Below are positions 6,886 through 7,494 of a DNA stretch of 7,494 nt, piece after piece. Position 1 is the stretch's first letter; every line of letters begins with the position of its first letter. Made by a program: the position numbers and the translations under genes. The notes beneath the pieces are model-generated. The model had not been told where the DNA came from and did not search any database. It saw only the letters and a program-made list of their open reading frames with translations. The stretch is taken from positions 1 to 7,494 of the forward strand of contig JAADGX010000120.1 in NCBI GenBank assembly GCA_013152135.1, in the 5' to 3' direction. This DNA is from Chlorobiota bacterium (GTDB taxonomy: Bacteria; Bacteroidota; Ignavibacteria; SZUA-365; JAADGX01).

Positions 6886-6939
6886 CTGCATGTTCTCAAA
6901 GCGCTGGGTTTTGAGGTGCCGGGGAATGCAGGATCCTGA
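6886..6939 (+). pseudogene. Untranslated in-frame remnant of the PdxB C-terminal helix
   Basis: Directly after the pdxB TAA (6883-6885), the same frame continues as LHVLKALGFEVPGNAGS and then stops at TGA 6937-6939. The LKALGF part resembles the last helix of PdxB proteins (LLCKLGFNAV in E. coli, from memory). This suggests that the stop is a recent nonsense change, a base-calling error or a read-through site. The evidence is a short similarity judged by eye. Confidence 0.5.
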
Positions 6940-7037
6940 CAAACACTCTCCAAGAAGAACCTTTTTCCGTTTGTAATCATCGTATTCTATGGGAAACGAT
7001 TGTGTAGTATCGAACACCACGTTCGGAACGGAAGAAG
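6940..7037 (+). other. Short leader region upstream of the DUF1858 gene
   Basis: About 100 bases with no gene. There is no hairpin followed by a T-tract, so pdxB transcription may continue into the next gene. A small stem, CGAAC/GTTCG (7011-7015 with 7021-7025), lies in the leader. Purine-rich GGAAGAAG abuts the next ATG and is a poor but usable ribosome-binding site. No convincing promoter was identified. Confidence 0.4.
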
Positions 7038-7262
7038 ATGAACACTGACATTACGCTTGATACAACGATCGAAGAGCTTGTCGAATCGTATCCAGATGCG
7101 GTTTCCTTGCTCATGGAATTCGGCATCCGTTGCTTGATCTGTGGCGAGCCAGCATGGGGTACCCTGGAAGAAGCGATGCAGGAAAAGGATTTTCCCCCCG
7201 AAAAGATGGAAAAAGTTCTCGCCGAACTTCGTCGCAATCTGTCACGTTCAACACAAAAGTAA
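7038..7262 (+). CDS. Small DUF1858 / hybrid-cluster-protein-associated CXXC protein
   Basis: A 74-residue protein that matches the DUF1858 pattern (PF08984; the related TIGR03980 is described as a redox disulfide domain associated with hybrid cluster proteins). It opens with ITLDTTIEELVESYPDAV (residues 5-22), continues with LLMEFGIRC, places CLIC at Cys32-Cys35, and ends with TLEEAMQEK and a charged helix. The CXXC pair may cycle between dithiol and disulfide or bind a metal; the exact role is unknown in this family. It has no signal peptide, so it is probably cytoplasmic. The next gene begins 11 bases after its stop, suggesting co-transcription. The family call is good, while the function is inferred only from the family. 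Confidence 0.85.
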   Translation: MNTDITLDTTIEELVESYPDAVSLLMEFGIRCLICGEPAWGTLEEAMQEKDFPPEKMEKVLAELRRNLSRSTQK

Positions 7263-7273
7263 TCGAGGAAAGC

Positions 7274-7494
7274 ATGGCTCAGAAAAAAGCTAGAGACGAT
7301 CATAAAGCGCCGATTCATCCGCTGGTATGGATCCTGATGGCGGCGGTGGTTGTGCTCGGTGTTATCGTTATCGTGGATTCAGCAGGAGGGCCTGATGCGA
7401 ACGGTGGTGACAGCGCCCTCGGCGGTGATGATTTTGATCGCCTGCTGGCGCAGTGGATCATGCAGCAGGCCGGGATTGGCGATGATGCTGATCA
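7274..7494 (+). CDS. Unidentified single-pass membrane protein, 3' partial
   Basis: The frame starts at ATG 7274, preceded by GAGGA (7265-7269) at 4-base spacing, and stays open to the right edge, giving 73 visible codons. The first 16 residues are basic and hydrophilic (MAQKKARDDHK). Residues 17-34 (LVWILMAAVVVLGVIVIV) form a clear transmembrane helix without a cleavage site. Next comes a Gly/Asp-rich linker at about 36-53, then a helical start, FDRLLAQWIMQQAG. The positive N-terminal side suggests the N-terminus is inside and the bulk of the protein is periplasmic. I do not recognise the family from this fragment. Its closeness to the DUF1858 gene suggests a shared operon. Confidence 0.75.
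   Translation, partial: MAQKKARDDHKAPIHPLVWILMAAVVVLGVIVIVDSAGGPDANGGDSALGGDDFDRLLAQWIMQQAGIGDDAD

Noticed and set aside
6929..6938. Perfect palindrome CAGGATCCTG after pdxB
   Set aside because: It is a single 10-base palindrome inside the apparent pdxB tail, and similar GGATCC words occur elsewhere in the window. It is likely chance or coding sequence.
5920..7020. Minus-strand open frame of 366 codons opposite pdxB
   Set aside because: It lies antisense to pdxB, which has intact catalytic motifs. The translated product is Arg-rich and has no recognisable domain.
7011..7025. CGAAC/GTTCG hairpin before the DUF1858 gene as a regulatory element or terminator
   Set aside because: The stem is only five base pairs with no T-tract, and an alternative pairing (CGTT/AACG) competes with it. 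It is too weak to call.

Overview
The window looks like chromosomal DNA of a Gram-negative bacterium from the FCB / Ignavibacteria-Calditrichota-like part of the tree. The main reason is the DUF1501 protein, which ends in a type IX secretion (T9SS) type A sorting domain with the NYPNPFNPTT signature. The abundant c-type cytochromes, one with Geobacter-type CX4CH haem sites, suggest an anaerobic or metal- or electrode-respiring lifestyle. The phylum is inferred from protein features only; no marker gene is present.

Layout. (1) Positions 1-1967, plus strand: two adjacent multihaem c-type cytochrome genes. The first is cut by the left edge and shows ten CXXCH sites. The second is a predicted lipoprotein with six CXXCH and three CX4CH sites. 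A clear intrinsic terminator closes the unit at 1988-2026. (2) Positions 2027-2315: about 290 bases with no recognisable gene, between two terminators that face each other. (3) Positions 2370-5570, minus strand: a two-gene unit, DUF1800 protein first and DUF1501 protein second. Both have twin-arginine-like N-termini, but only the DUF1501 protein has a T9SS tail. (4) Positions 5571-5781: a 211-base divergent intergenic region with a short inverted repeat and a hairpin. (5) Positions 5782-6885, plus strand: pdxB, erythronate-4-phosphate dehydrogenase of vitamin B6 synthesis. Its conserved last helix appears to be encoded just past an in-frame TAA. (6) Positions 7038-7494, plus strand: a small DUF1858-type CXXC protein followed after 11 bases by a membrane-anchored protein cut by the right edge.

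How the genes may work together. The cytochrome pair could move electrons through the periplasm to an outer-membrane-anchored partner. The DUF1800/DUF1501 pair is a recurrent exported pair of unknown function and is probably placed in the periplasm or on the surface. pdxB is housekeeping and seems unrelated to its neighbours. I found no mobile element, CRISPR array, tRNA or rRNA. The points most worth a second look are the pdxB stop codon, the combination of Tat-like and T9SS signals on the DUF1501 protein, and the modular haem repeats of the two cytochromes.
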